Shown: positions 36,781 through 45,489 of the stretch, one piece after another
Numbering within the stretch: the first letter of the stretch is position 1
How the letters are laid out: each line of letters starts with the position of its first letter
Origin: an uncultured Flavobacteriales bacterium
GTDB lineage: Bacteria > Bacteroidota > Bacteroidia > Flavobacteriales > CAJXXR01
Length of the DNA stretch: 64,000 nt
Direction of reading: 5' to 3'
NCBI GenBank assembly: GCA_913063375.1
Contig: CAJXXR010000015.1
Location: forward strand, 1 to 64,000
Position numbers and translations under genes: made by a program
Notes under the pieces: generated by a model
Told to the model about the DNA's origin: nothing
What the model saw: the letters and a program-made list of their open reading frames with translations, nothing else
Databases searched by the model: none

Positions 36781-37947
36781 ATGATTTCTTTTGACAATAC
36801 GAAAACGGCTTTCAAATACAAGTCGGACAAAGAATTGAAAAGAGCCCTTTGGCTTTTTAAACTTATGGCCAACCCTACTATCAATAGTTTGGGGACTAAA
36901 ATGCTTGCCACAAGTCTAAAATTAAGGCTCCCAGTAATTGGCTTAATTAAAGGTACCGCTTTCGCTCAATTTTGTGGAGGAGAAAGCATTGATGAATGTA
37001 ACCAAACCATGGATAAGCTTGCTGAACATGGGGTACAATCGCTATTAGATTATTCCGTTGAAGGAAAAGAGGCCGAAGAGGATTTTAATAGAACTGCCAA
37101 AATGGTTTCTAAGACCATTGACATTTCAAAAGCAAATCCTTCAGTACCTTTTGCCGTATTCAAACTTACGGGAGTAATGGCCCTGTCCTTACTTGAAAAG
37201 CTGAATGATGGTTCTCCCTTAACAGAACAGGAAGAAAAGCAATATCACTTTGCTATAAAGCGTATCGATAAAATATGTAAAAAGGCCTGCAGCCTTGACG
37301 TTCCTGTAATGATTGATGCTGAAGAAAGCTGGATCCAAGGTGCAATTGATCAGATTGTAGAGGAAATGATGATGAACTACAATAAAGAATCAGCCATCAT
37401 CTACAATACCCTTCAAATGTATCGTCATGATAGATTGGATTACCTGAAAAAGACACATAGACATTCTCAGGTAAATGGTTATTTCCTAGGCATGAAGATA
37501 GTACGTGGTGCATATATGGAAAAGGAACGAGAACGTGCCTTAGTAAACAACTACCCTTCTCCTATACAGCCAGATAAAGAGGCTACTGATAGAGATTACG
37601 ATGCTGCAGTGGAATATATAATGGAGAATCTAGCTGGAATGTCCTTATGTGCGGGAACACATAATGAACAAAGCTCGGACAATCTTTGTGGTTTGATGAA
37701 AGTCCATAAAATTGAAAAAAACGATCCAAAGATCTATTTCGCTCAATTACTAGGAATGAGTGATCATATAAGTTTCAACTTGGCTGCTGCTGGATTTAAT
37801 GTTGTCAAATATGTTCCTTTCGGGCCTATAAAGGATGTGATGCCTTACCTAATAAGAAGAGCTGAAGAAAACACTTCCATAGCTGGACAAACAGGTAGAG
37901 AATTGAAACTATTATCTGAAGAGGTAAAAAGAAGAAAACAAGCATAA
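36781..37947 (+). CDS. putA: Proline dehydrogenase
   Basis: A 388-residue FAD-dependent enzyme that oxidises proline to 1-pyrroline-5-carboxylate and passes electrons to the membrane quinone pool. The (beta/alpha)8 barrel motifs VPVMIDAEESW, MKIVRGAYMEKERERA and the C-terminal KYVPFGPIKDVMPYLIRRAEENT, with FAD- and proline-binding residues, are seen. It is a stand-alone PRODH, not the bifunctional PutA; the P5C dehydrogenase is not in the window. It has its own promoter-like box and a terminator downstream. Some annotations use fadM or putB for this form. Confidence 0.92.
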   Translation: MISFDNTKTAFKYKSDKELKRALWLFKLMANPTINSLGTKMLATSLKLRLPVIGLIKGTAFAQFCGGESIDECNQTMDKLAEHGVQSLLDYSVEGKEAEEDFNRTAKMVSKTIDISKANPSVPFAVFKLTGVMALSLLEKLNDGSPLTEQEEKQYHFAIKRIDKICKKACSLDVPVMIDAEESWIQGAIDQIVEEMMMNYNKESAIIYNTLQMYRHDRLDYLKKTHRHSQVNGYFLGMKIVRGAYMEKERERALVNNYPSPIQPDKEATDRDYDAAVEYIMENLAGMSLCAGTHNEQSSDNLCGLMKVHKIEKNDPKIYFAQLLGMSDHISFNLAAAGFNVVKYVPFGPIKDVMPYLIRRAEENTSIAGQTGRELKLLSEEVKRRKQA

Positions 37948-37952
37948 AAAGA

Positions 37953-37975
37953 GCCGGCATAAAGCCGGTTTTTTT
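37953..37975 (+). terminator. Rho-independent terminator
   Basis: The stem CCGGC/GCCGG with an ATAAA loop is followed by a run of seven T. It lies directly after the proline dehydrogenase stop. Confidence 0.8.
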
Positions 37976-38118
37976 GTGACCTGAAAATTGAACTATTCTT
38001 ATTAACTTGTCCCTTTCAAAAAAGACAAAAAAGCAAGCCAATCTTTCAACTACTCATAGGGTACAATTAAAAACTATTCTTAGTAGTACTAATAGGATTG
38101 AAAGCTAAAACATACACC

Positions 38119-39363
38119 ATGATTACGTACCATAAAACAACGCTAGAAAATGGACTTAAGGTCCTTATTCACCAAGATAGCACTAGCCCAATAGCTGCAG
38201 TAAACGTACTGTATGATGTAGGTGCTCGAGATGAAAATGAGGAAAGAACAGGTTTTGCACACCTCTTTGAACATCTAATGTTTGGCGGGTCTAGTAATAT
38301 CCCTGATTTCGACACGCATGTTGAGACCGCAGGAGGCTCCAACAATGCTTTTACCTCGAATGATATTACGAATTACTATATCACGCTTCCCAAAGAAAAC
38401 CTTGAGACTGCTTTATGGCTAGAGAGTGATAGAATGCTTAGCCTTGCATTTACACCAAAAAGTCTTGAAGTCCAGCGTCAAGTAGTTATAGAAGAATTCA
38501 AGCAAAACTACCTTAACCAACCTTATGGAGATGCCTATTTACTATTGAGGGATCTAGCCTTTAAAGTACACCCTTACAAGTGGGCTACCATTGGAAAGGA
38601 AATTGAACATATCGAAAAAGCTACCATGGAGGAGGTTAAAAGTTTTTTCTTTAGACATTACGCTCCAAACAATGCAATTCTTTGTGTTTCTGGTGATATT
38701 AAAATAGAAGACACCCTTGCCATGGTAGAAAAATGGTTTGGGTCTATACCTAAAAGGAGTGTACCTAATAGAGCACTTCCGCAAGAACCTACACAGACTG
38801 AAGAAAGAAGTCTTCATGTAGAAAGAGATGTTCCAGTAGATATGATTTATAAGGTTTTCCATATCTGTGATCGTAGAGATGAGACCTTTTTCACCGTCGA
38901 CATATTGTCTGACATATTATCTAGGGGACGATCCTCAAGATTCCATGAAATATTGATGCGTCAAAAACAAATATTCACAGAAATAGATGCCTATGTAGGT
39001 GGTGATTTGGATCCAGGCTTATTCTATGTCATCGGGAAATTATCTCATGGAAAAACCATGGAGGAAGGAGATGCCGCAATCTGGGAGGTTCTTGACGAAC
39101 TAAAGAAAGAACATGTACAAGAAAGAGAGCTTAAAAAATTAAAGAATAAATTTGAAGCCTCTCATCTATATCAACAAGCAGGTATACTGGATAAAGCCAT
39201 GGAGTTATGCTATGCAGAATTACTAGGAAATGCCAATTTGGTAAATGAAGATCTAGCCAAATATCAACAAATCACAGCCTTAGAGGTTCATCAAATGGCC
39301 AATACTATTTTCACCAAAGAAAATAGTTCTACCCTATTTTATCACGCAAAGCAACAAGACTAA
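38119..39363 (+). CDS. M16 family zinc metallopeptidase (catalytic subunit)
   Basis: A 414-residue peptidase of the insulinase/processing-peptidase family. The inverted zinc motif HLFEH is at residues 48-52, with a distal Glu region near 120-130 (QVVIEEFKQNY). It starts at ATG 38119 (MITYHKTTLENGLKVLIHQD); a TTG seven codons upstream is less likely. M16 enzymes often form heterodimers of one active and one inactive subunit, and the next gene provides the second. No signal peptide is obvious. Head of a rightward operon with overlapping or closely packed genes. Confidence 0.9.
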   Translation: MITYHKTTLENGLKVLIHQDSTSPIAAVNVLYDVGARDENEERTGFAHLFEHLMFGGSSNIPDFDTHVETAGGSNNAFTSNDITNYYITLPKENLETALWLESDRMLSLAFTPKSLEVQRQVVIEEFKQNYLNQPYGDAYLLLRDLAFKVHPYKWATIGKEIEHIEKATMEEVKSFFFRHYAPNNAILCVSGDIKIEDTLAMVEKWFGSIPKRSVPNRALPQEPTQTEERSLHVERDVPVDMIYKVFHICDRRDETFFTVDILSDILSRGRSSRFHEILMRQKQIFTEIDAYVGGDLDPGLFYVIGKLSHGKTMEEGDAAIWEVLDELKKEHVQERELKKLKNKFEASHLYQQAGILDKAMELCYAELLGNANLVNEDLAKYQQITALEVHQMANTIFTKENSSTLFYHAKQQD

Positions 39364-40637
39364 TGGAAAGAACGATAGCACCGCACAAACACGCCATAAA
39401 GGCCCCAAATTATATTCCTGTATCTACCGTATCCTTTAAAAATGGTAGCCATTTATTTTGCCAAGAGGGAGGAAGTCAAGAATTGGTAAGCCTTACAATC
39501 AGATTGAATGCTGGAAGCAAACTTCAGGACAAATTCCTTACTGCAGCACTTTGCAATGATTTGTTACTGAGTGGTACAAAAAACCATAAGGCAGATGAAA
39601 TTTCTGAAAAGATTGATTTCCTAGGAGCCTATATCAATTCTGATTATAATCAAGATTTCACAACGGTTCAATTGTTTTGCATGCGAAAATACTTTGCAGA
39701 GCTGATCCCCTACCTTTATGAAATAATCTTTGAGCCACTTTTCCCTGAATCGGAATTTAAACGAATGGTACAAAAGAAAAAGCAGAACTTCCTTGTCAAT
39801 AATGAAAAGGTACATCAAAAATCAAGAGCTGTATTTTTCAACACACTATTTGGAGATGAAAACTGCTATGGCGCTCTTTTAAAAGAAGAGCACTTTGAGG
39901 AAGTTAGTTTAGAGGAAGTCAAACAATTCCACAATAGCTATTACCATGCCTCGAATATGGAACTATTCATGGCTGGGAAATTCGGTGATGAAGAAATTCA
40001 ATTGGTAGAACAGTTTTTTGGATCTGAAAAGAAGGATATTGAATTTGGAGAATTCAATAATACAATCCTATATCCTAAAGCAAAGATCATCCACCAACAC
40101 AAAGCGAATGCCCTACAGAGCTCCATCCGTTTAGGTTATGGGAATTTCGACGCCAAGCACCCTGACTATCTAAATATGAAGATAGTGAGCACCATACTAG
40201 GTGGTTATTTCGGATCTAGACTTATGAAAAATATTCGAGAAGATAAGGGCTATACCTATGGTATTGGGTCTTTCCAAGTTTCATTATTAGGAACAGGATA
40301 TTTTGGAATTAGTACTGAAGTTGGCTCCCAGGTAACAAACAACGCTTTAGATGAAATTTACAAAGAATTGAATCTAATGAAAACTGTTCTAATAGATGCA
40401 GATGAATTGAACTTGGTTAAAAACTATATGCTTGGGAATATATTGAATTCAGCAGATGGTATTTTCAACCAAGCTGAGCTCTTTAAAAATTTACGCTCAC
40501 ACAATTTAGATTTGGATCATATTCACCAATTAGCAGATAGAGTCAGAAATATCCAACCGGAGGAAATATTGGCTATTTCAAATAAGTATTTGGACCGTTC
40601 GCTGATGCATGAGATCGTTATTGGTGCAATAAATTAA
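39363..40637 (+). CDS. M16 family peptidase, non-catalytic partner
   Basis: A 424-residue M16-fold protein lacking the HxxEH zinc motif (the corresponding segment reads LCNDLLLSGT). The C-terminal half carries the conserved RxxxxxG-type region (SRLMKNIREDKGYTYGIGS), which binds substrate in active heterodimers. The ATG overlaps the stop of the first M16 gene in TAATG, so stoichiometric translation is likely. The natural reading is a two-subunit peptidase, as in mitochondrial MPP and bacterial homologs. The localisation is unclear. Confidence 0.88.
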   Translation: MERTIAPHKHAIKAPNYIPVSTVSFKNGSHLFCQEGGSQELVSLTIRLNAGSKLQDKFLTAALCNDLLLSGTKNHKADEISEKIDFLGAYINSDYNQDFTTVQLFCMRKYFAELIPYLYEIIFEPLFPESEFKRMVQKKKQNFLVNNEKVHQKSRAVFFNTLFGDENCYGALLKEEHFEEVSLEEVKQFHNSYYHASNMELFMAGKFGDEEIQLVEQFFGSEKKDIEFGEFNNTILYPKAKIIHQHKANALQSSIRLGYGNFDAKHPDYLNMKIVSTILGGYFGSRLMKNIREDKGYTYGIGSFQVSLLGTGYFGISTEVGSQVTNNALDEIYKELNLMKTVLIDADELNLVKNYMLGNILNSADGIFNQAELFKNLRSHNLDLDHIHQLADRVRNIQPEEILAISNKYLDRSLMHEIVIGAIN

Positions 40638-40639
40638 CT

Positions 40640-41584
40640 ATGAATAGTTTGAAATATTTACTAACGTTTTGCCTACTTACGCTTGTACCAATGAAGATCT
40701 TGGGGCAAGATTATACTTGGTGGAATATAGAACATGACTGGGAACTTGGTGACCCACATTGGTCACATTATATACGAACAAATCCAGCGAATATGGGCCC
40801 CAATGCCCTACCTGTTCCTGCTGTATATAAAGCCCGGTTAGACTCCATGATCCAGTATGAGTTGAGATTTGATCAATTCAGTCATCCTGAGGATCAAACA
40901 TCGGACCTTGCTGCTATTGTTTATATTCCGATAGCCGAAGGAAAGGCGGCCATAAAGATCACCGCTCTAAGAGAATGGTATCACATGTCAGAGAAAATTC
41001 GTGACGAAAGAAGGGCTAGAGATTTTGACCCAAAGGGAAGTATTTCTGGTGATGTGAATTTTGAATTCAAATATCAAATCTTGAGAAACCAAAAAGGAAA
41101 GCCAGATCTTAGTTTTCATGCAGGACTAAAAACGGCTTCAGGTGGAGATTTCAGGAATGCTAGATTCACCGATTCACCTGCCTACAACTTTGCCCTTAGT
41201 GTTGGGAATACACACAACAATAAGAATCATTTTATTCAGCAAATAGAATGGAACCTAATGTTGGGATTATATGTCTGGCAGACCTACGTAGATGACAGCA
41301 GGCAAAATGATGCTCCATTGTACGGATTTTCTCTTGTTACCAGGCATAATAATTGGAGCTGGGATAATAGTCTTAGTGGTTATTCAGGCTATCAAGGTGA
41401 AGGGGAATACCCTGAAATATATGGAGACATCCCAAAAAGCGACCACCCCCTAATCTACAAGACTGAAATCAGCTATTTGAACAATAAGTGGTTGTATAAA
41501 GCAGCATTTAAAAAAGGATTTTATAGCTTTAAATACGATGTATACCAAGTTTCGTTGGGGTACCGAATCAAACCAAAAGCATGA
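40640..41584 (+). CDS. Predicted outer-membrane protein of unknown function
   Basis: A 314-residue exported protein with a signal peptide (MNSLKYLLTFCLLTLVPMKILGQ). Many aromatic-ended beta segments are present, and the C-terminus (YQVSLGYRIKPKA) ends in a strand-like pattern. The N-terminal part (WWNIEHDWELGDPHWSHYIRTNPANMGPNALPVP) is distinctive but I do not recognise the family. It starts 2 bases after the M16 partner stop and ends inside the thioesterase start, so it belongs to the operon. Barrel structure is an inference. Confidence 0.55.
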   Translation: MNSLKYLLTFCLLTLVPMKILGQDYTWWNIEHDWELGDPHWSHYIRTNPANMGPNALPVPAVYKARLDSMIQYELRFDQFSHPEDQTSDLAAIVYIPIAEGKAAIKITALREWYHMSEKIRDERRARDFDPKGSISGDVNFEFKYQILRNQKGKPDLSFHAGLKTASGGDFRNARFTDSPAYNFALSVGNTHNNKNHFIQQIEWNLMLGLYVWQTYVDDSRQNDAPLYGFSLVTRHNNWSWDNSLSGYSGYQGEGEYPEIYGDIPKSDHPLIYKTEISYLNNKWLYKAAFKKGFYSFKYDVYQVSLGYRIKPKA

Positions 41585-42012
41585 ACTGGCAAGAACATTT
41601 CCAATTTTTAGAAAATCTTTACGCTACAGCGAAGGTCAATGATAGTATCTTTAAGGGATCCAACTTACAGGTGAGCCATAAAAAAGCTTGTATCAGTTGG
41701 CCCGTTAGCTCAGATTACTTTCACGCTGGAAATGGACTGCATGGTGCCTTTATTTTCAAATTATTGGATGATGCAGCCTATTTTGCAGCTGCATCCGTGG
41801 AAAAAGAGTTCTTTTTACTGACTTCAGGTTTTCATATTCACTTTTACAGACCAGTTTCTGGAGGACAGCTAACAGCTACCGGAGAGATTATTCAGGTGGG
41901 TAAGAACCATTATGAGGCAAAGGCCGAGATTAGAAACGAAAAGAACAAACTAATTGCTCAAGGTCAAGGGACCTTTATGAGGAGTCAAAAGAAATGGAAT
42001 GAAAACATCTAA
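41581..42012 (+). CDS. Hotdog-fold thioesterase (PaaI-like)
   Basis: A 143-residue hotdog-fold protein. The core GNGLHGAFIFKLLDDAAYFAAASV matches the PaaI/YiiD-like thioesterase signature with an acidic residue in the central helix. Such enzymes hydrolyse acyl-CoA thioesters in the cytoplasm. Substrate unknown. The ATG overlaps the preceding stop in ATGA, and its 3' end overlaps the apbE gene by 14 bases. Confidence 0.8.
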   Translation: MNWQEHFQFLENLYATAKVNDSIFKGSNLQVSHKKACISWPVSSDYFHAGNGLHGAFIFKLLDDAAYFAAASVEKEFFLLTSGFHIHFYRPVSGGQLTATGEIIQVGKNHYEAKAEIRNEKNKLIAQGQGTFMRSQKKWNENI

Positions 42013-43009
42013 CTATACTTTTATAACCCTAGCCCTATTTTCAATTTCACTTTTGGTTTCCTGTCAAAAGGCTCAAAAAATCAATCTTAGCGGTGAAGCA
42101 CAAGGAACCACCTACTCCATCAGTTATTTTGACAACGAAAATAGGTCTTTTCAACATGCAGTAGACAGTATTTTCAAAGCTGTGGATAATTCAATGAGTA
42201 CCTATAGTACTGGATCTCTTATTTCAAAATGGAATAGGAATGAAACAACACAAATTGATGCACTATTTCAATATGTGATGCAGGTTTCCAAACAGGTACA
42301 TACTGAAAGTAAAGGATATTTCGACCCGACCGTTGGGCCACTGATACAACTCTATGGCTTTGGAAAAAATAAAACAGTTAGCATAACCACAGCAAAAAAA
42401 GATTCTGTTTTACAATTCATTGGCTTGAATGACCTACAATTAAAAGGATTAAAACTTACTAAAAAGGATGCTCGAAGTAGCTTAAACTTCAATGCTATTG
42501 CGCAAGGGTATACGGTAGACTTAATTCGTGATTTTCTACTTGAGCAAGGGGTACATTCCTTTATGGTTGAAGTTGGGGGTGAACTGTATTGCAGGGGCAT
42601 AAAATCCGACAACTCCAATTGGTTGATTGCAATAGATAAACCAGAACAAAACAGGAATACAGAATTTCAAGCGTTTATAGCATTAAAAGATGAAGCGATA
42701 GCAACCTCAGGAAATTACCGCAAAGTTCAAATCAATAAAGAAACGGGAGAAAAATATATTCACACCATAAATCCCATTACGGGTATGGCTACTATGAGCA
42801 AGCTCATTAGTGTGAGCATTATTCATGAAGATTGTATTTTTGCAGATGCCTATGCCACTGCAATTTTAAGTCTGGGCTTCGAGAAAGGTGTGGCCTTTTT
42901 AACAAATCATCCAACTATCAAAGCTTATTTAATATATCAAGAAGGAACCGTACTAAAAAGCAAAGGGTATAATGACTTCGAAGCCGCAATCCAAGCGGCA
43001 ACACTCTGA
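41999..43009 (+). CDS. apbE: FAD:protein FMN transferase
   Basis: A 336-residue lipoprotein (lipobox LLVSC, Cys22) of the ApbE family. ApbE uses FAD to attach FMN to threonine residues of periplasmic-facing proteins such as Na+-NQR subunits or RnfG. Seen motifs are GEAQGTTYSISYF, the SMSTYSTGSLISKWN block, GYFDPTVGPLI, NFNAIAQGYTVDLI and the metal-binding HTINPITG and DAYATAILSLG regions. Length is normal. No NQR or RNF gene is in the window. Last gene of the M16 operon. Confidence 0.92.
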   Translation: MKTSNYTFITLALFSISLLVSCQKAQKINLSGEAQGTTYSISYFDNENRSFQHAVDSIFKAVDNSMSTYSTGSLISKWNRNETTQIDALFQYVMQVSKQVHTESKGYFDPTVGPLIQLYGFGKNKTVSITTAKKDSVLQFIGLNDLQLKGLKLTKKDARSSLNFNAIAQGYTVDLIRDFLLEQGVHSFMVEVGGELYCRGIKSDNSNWLIAIDKPEQNRNTEFQAFIALKDEAIATSGNYRKVQINKETGEKYIHTINPITGMATMSKLISVSIIHEDCIFADAYATAILSLGFEKGVAFLTNHPTIKAYLIYQEGTVLKSKGYNDFEAAIQAATL

Positions 43010-43095
43010 TATCAAAGACCTATCTTACTACATTTCAATATTATTTTCTTTCAATATTGACTAATTCAAAATAAAACCCCTATATTTAGGCTTTC

Positions 43096-43103
43096 TATTT
43101 TTG
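43096..43103 (+). promoter_or_regulatory. Possible -7 promoter box before the first PKD-type gene
   Basis: TATTTTTG lies 23 bases before the ATG. No TTG is found 21 bp upstream. A direct repeat TTCAATATT at 43034-43042 and 43050-43058 lies further upstream and may be an operator or chance. Confidence 0.4.
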
Positions 43104-43126
43104 TTTACTTTCTAATTTCTTACGTT

Positions 43127-45319
43127 ATGAAAAATGTAATTTCATCCATTTCACTGATCCTACTATTTTTAATTGCACCGCTTTCCTTAAAGGCAACTCA
43201 CATTGCTGGTGGTGAACTTACCTACGTCTGTAATGGTTTTAATGACTATACGGTATATTTAGTCATGTATAGAAATTGTAATGGTGCTGCCACTTTAGGT
43301 GGAATGACCCTGAAATCATATAACCATTTTACAGGTGTTGAAACAACACATAGTTTGGTTCAACCAGAATTAGAAATTATTTCAGATACATTTGATGACC
43401 CATGTGCAACGTATCCTTCAGGAATATGTATGGAAAAAGGAACCTATGTTTTTGAAGATGTAGAACCTGGGTTCTCAACGTATGGAGAAATAACATTCTT
43501 CGCTCAGAGTAATGCTTTATCTGACGTGGCTTTTATTAATAATGTATTAGATCCACAATCTTTTGGAATAACCTACAAGGCTACAGTACCTATGGGAATA
43601 ACAAACACCTGTCAGTCTAGTCCAATGTTTAATGCAGATCCACCAGCAGTGGTATGTATTGGAATTCCTTTTGAAATAGATGTATCTTGTACTCCATCTG
43701 TTCCAGAAAACACACTAGTATATGAATTTTTCACTCCGTACGATGGACAGTCAGGTACTGGAACTCCAGATACCTGGGATGATACCACCGGAGATTTTGA
43801 CACTATTGTTTGGGAAACAGGGTACAATGCAGAATACAGCTTTGGAGTACCGTCAAGCACTCCTCCAATTTTAACCACGGTATTATCCGATGATGGTATC
43901 ATTACCGTGAACCTACCAAATTCGATGTTTCTTTACAACGGGGTAAAAGTGACAGAATACGATGAAGATGGTGATTTTGTGTCGGAAATTAATAGGATGT
44001 ATACCTATATATTCAGTGACTGTAACCTTAATATAGCCGCAATAAATGTAATTGGGCAAAACCAAGGTCAACAAGATTGTGGTGAATTAACCGTAAACTT
44101 TGAAAACACGAGTACAAATTCAAATACTTTTGTATGGAATTTTGGGGATGAATCTTCCACTGAAAATGAGAGTTCACTAGAGTTCCCTCTGCATACTTAT
44201 TCTGAATTTGGCACGTATAATGTTTCGTTGATTAGTTATACAGATGACATAGCATGTTCAGATACTACCGTTATAGAAGTTGAATTGATTGAACCAATAG
44301 AAGGTAGCATACTTCCAAACGAGGCGCAATGCTTAACAGCTAACTCATTTGACTTTGGTTTGGATATAAACTATGCACAATATACAGTTAACTGGAATTT
44401 TGGGCCCAATGCTAATCAGGGTAATTCATCTAGTTCAAACCCAACAGGTATAGTCTTTAACACGGCAGGAACACATACTATTTATGCCAATATTAGTGCT
44501 GAAAATTGTGAGGTTCAACTTTCTACTAACATTGTAGTATTCGATGGCTTATTAGATGAAATAGCAGGACCCAACCACGCATGTGATCCAGAAACGGTTA
44601 CTTTCCATGGAAGCGATAATAATCCAAATTATGAATATACTTGGACAATTAACGGAGAGACTCTTACTGGTGGAAGTGTAGAATACTACTTTGATGAACC
44701 AGGTTTTTATGACATTTCCTTATATGTATACAACCCAAGTAATGGTTGTGAGTCTACACAAGATCTTTCTGATTATATTGAAGTTTTCCCTACCCCAATG
44801 GCAAATTTTGAAATAAGTGATCAGGCATTTACAATTGGAGAACAATTTCAAATAACAGATAAATCTCAAAATACAGAAAGTGTTTCTTATTCGATTCTAA
44901 CAGATGGGTTTTTTAGTGAATTGAAGAATCCATTCTATATATTCAATACACCAGGTGTACATCAGATAGTACAAACTGCTAAAAATGGTGAATGTATAGA
45001 TACTCATGAGGTAACCATAGACGTTTCTCCTCGTAAGCCTATAATTCCAAATGTATTCACACCTAATGAGGACGGGATTAATGATGTATTTTATATCAAT
45101 ACCCACAATAATGAGAATGTACAGGTAGAAGTCTTTGATAGATGGGGACAAAAAGTTTACAGTTCAGACAACTATGAACAATGTAACCCGAATACTGGTG
45201 AATATTGCTGGAATGGCTATAATACCTTTAAAAACAAGAAATGTAAAAAAGGTCATTATTTCTATATTGTACAACTAGCAACTGGAGAAAGCTATAAAGG
45301 AACTATCAATCTTTTCTAA
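43127..45319 (+). CDS. Secreted PKD-repeat protein with T9SS type B sorting domain, copy 1
   Basis: A 730-residue surface or secreted protein. The signal peptide ends near SLKAT, followed by an N-terminal domain starting HIAGGELTYVC. PKD-like repeats follow, with the WNFGD motif (VWNFGDESSTENESS). The C-terminal ~90 residues are a gliding-associated T9SS type B domain: IPNVFTPNEDGINDVF, VEVFDRWGQKVY and the ending YKGTINLF. This tail directs export through the type IX system, which PorX regulates. Cys-rich sites near the C-terminus (CKKG, EYCWNG) are unusual. Close paralog of the next gene. Adhesion or gliding is a plausible role but not shown. Confidence 0.85.
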   Translation: MKNVISSISLILLFLIAPLSLKATHIAGGELTYVCNGFNDYTVYLVMYRNCNGAATLGGMTLKSYNHFTGVETTHSLVQPELEIISDTFDDPCATYPSGICMEKGTYVFEDVEPGFSTYGEITFFAQSNALSDVAFINNVLDPQSFGITYKATVPMGITNTCQSSPMFNADPPAVVCIGIPFEIDVSCTPSVPENTLVYEFFTPYDGQSGTGTPDTWDDTTGDFDTIVWETGYNAEYSFGVPSSTPPILTTVLSDDGIITVNLPNSMFLYNGVKVTEYDEDGDFVSEINRMYTYIFSDCNLNIAAINVIGQNQGQQDCGELTVNFENTSTNSNTFVWNFGDESSTENESSLEFPLHTYSEFGTYNVSLISYTDDIACSDTTVIEVELIEPIEGSILPNEAQCLTANSFDFGLDINYAQYTVNWNFGPNANQGNSSSSNPTGIVFNTAGTHTIYANISAENCEVQLSTNIVVFDGLLDEIAGPNHACDPETVTFHGSDNNPNYEYTWTINGETLTGGSVEYYFDEPGFYDISLYVYNPSNGCESTQDLSDYIEVFPTPMANFEISDQAFTIGEQFQITDKSQNTESVSYSILTDGFFSELKNPFYIFNTPGVHQIVQTAKNGECIDTHEVTIDVSPRKPIIPNVFTPNEDGINDVFYINTHNNENVQVEVFDRWGQKVYSSDNYEQCNPNTGEYCWNGYNTFKNKKCKKGHYFYIVQLATGESYKGTINLF

Positions 45320-45386
45320 AAGAATTCCAAACTTCAACATGACATTTTAATTAGAAGATTCCGGTATTAAGCTAACTACCAGATCG

Positions 45387-45436
45387 ATAAATGAATAAAC
45401 GGTATATGCCTCGGGATATATCGTTTATTCATTTAT
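45387..45436 (+). terminator. 21-bp palindrome between PKD-type copies 1 and 2
   Basis: Arms 45387-45407 and 45416-45436 are complementary over 21 bp with one G-T position that pairs as G-U in RNA, around an 8-base loop. A T-rich stretch follows. It may terminate copy 1, but it also lies immediately upstream of a TATCTTTG box for copy 2, so an operator function is possible. Confidence 0.6.
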
Positions 45437-45441
45437 TTTAT

Positions 45442-45449
45442 TATCTTTG
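45442..45449 (+). promoter_or_regulatory. Possible -7 promoter box before PKD-type copy 2
   Basis: TATCTTTG matches TAnnTTTG and lies about 40 bases before the ATG at 45490. No TTG is present at the -33 position; the adjacent palindrome covers that region. Confidence 0.45.
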
Positions 45450-45489
45450 TTTATCATTGATTTTAGTATTTTAATTTTCTGTGTACATT

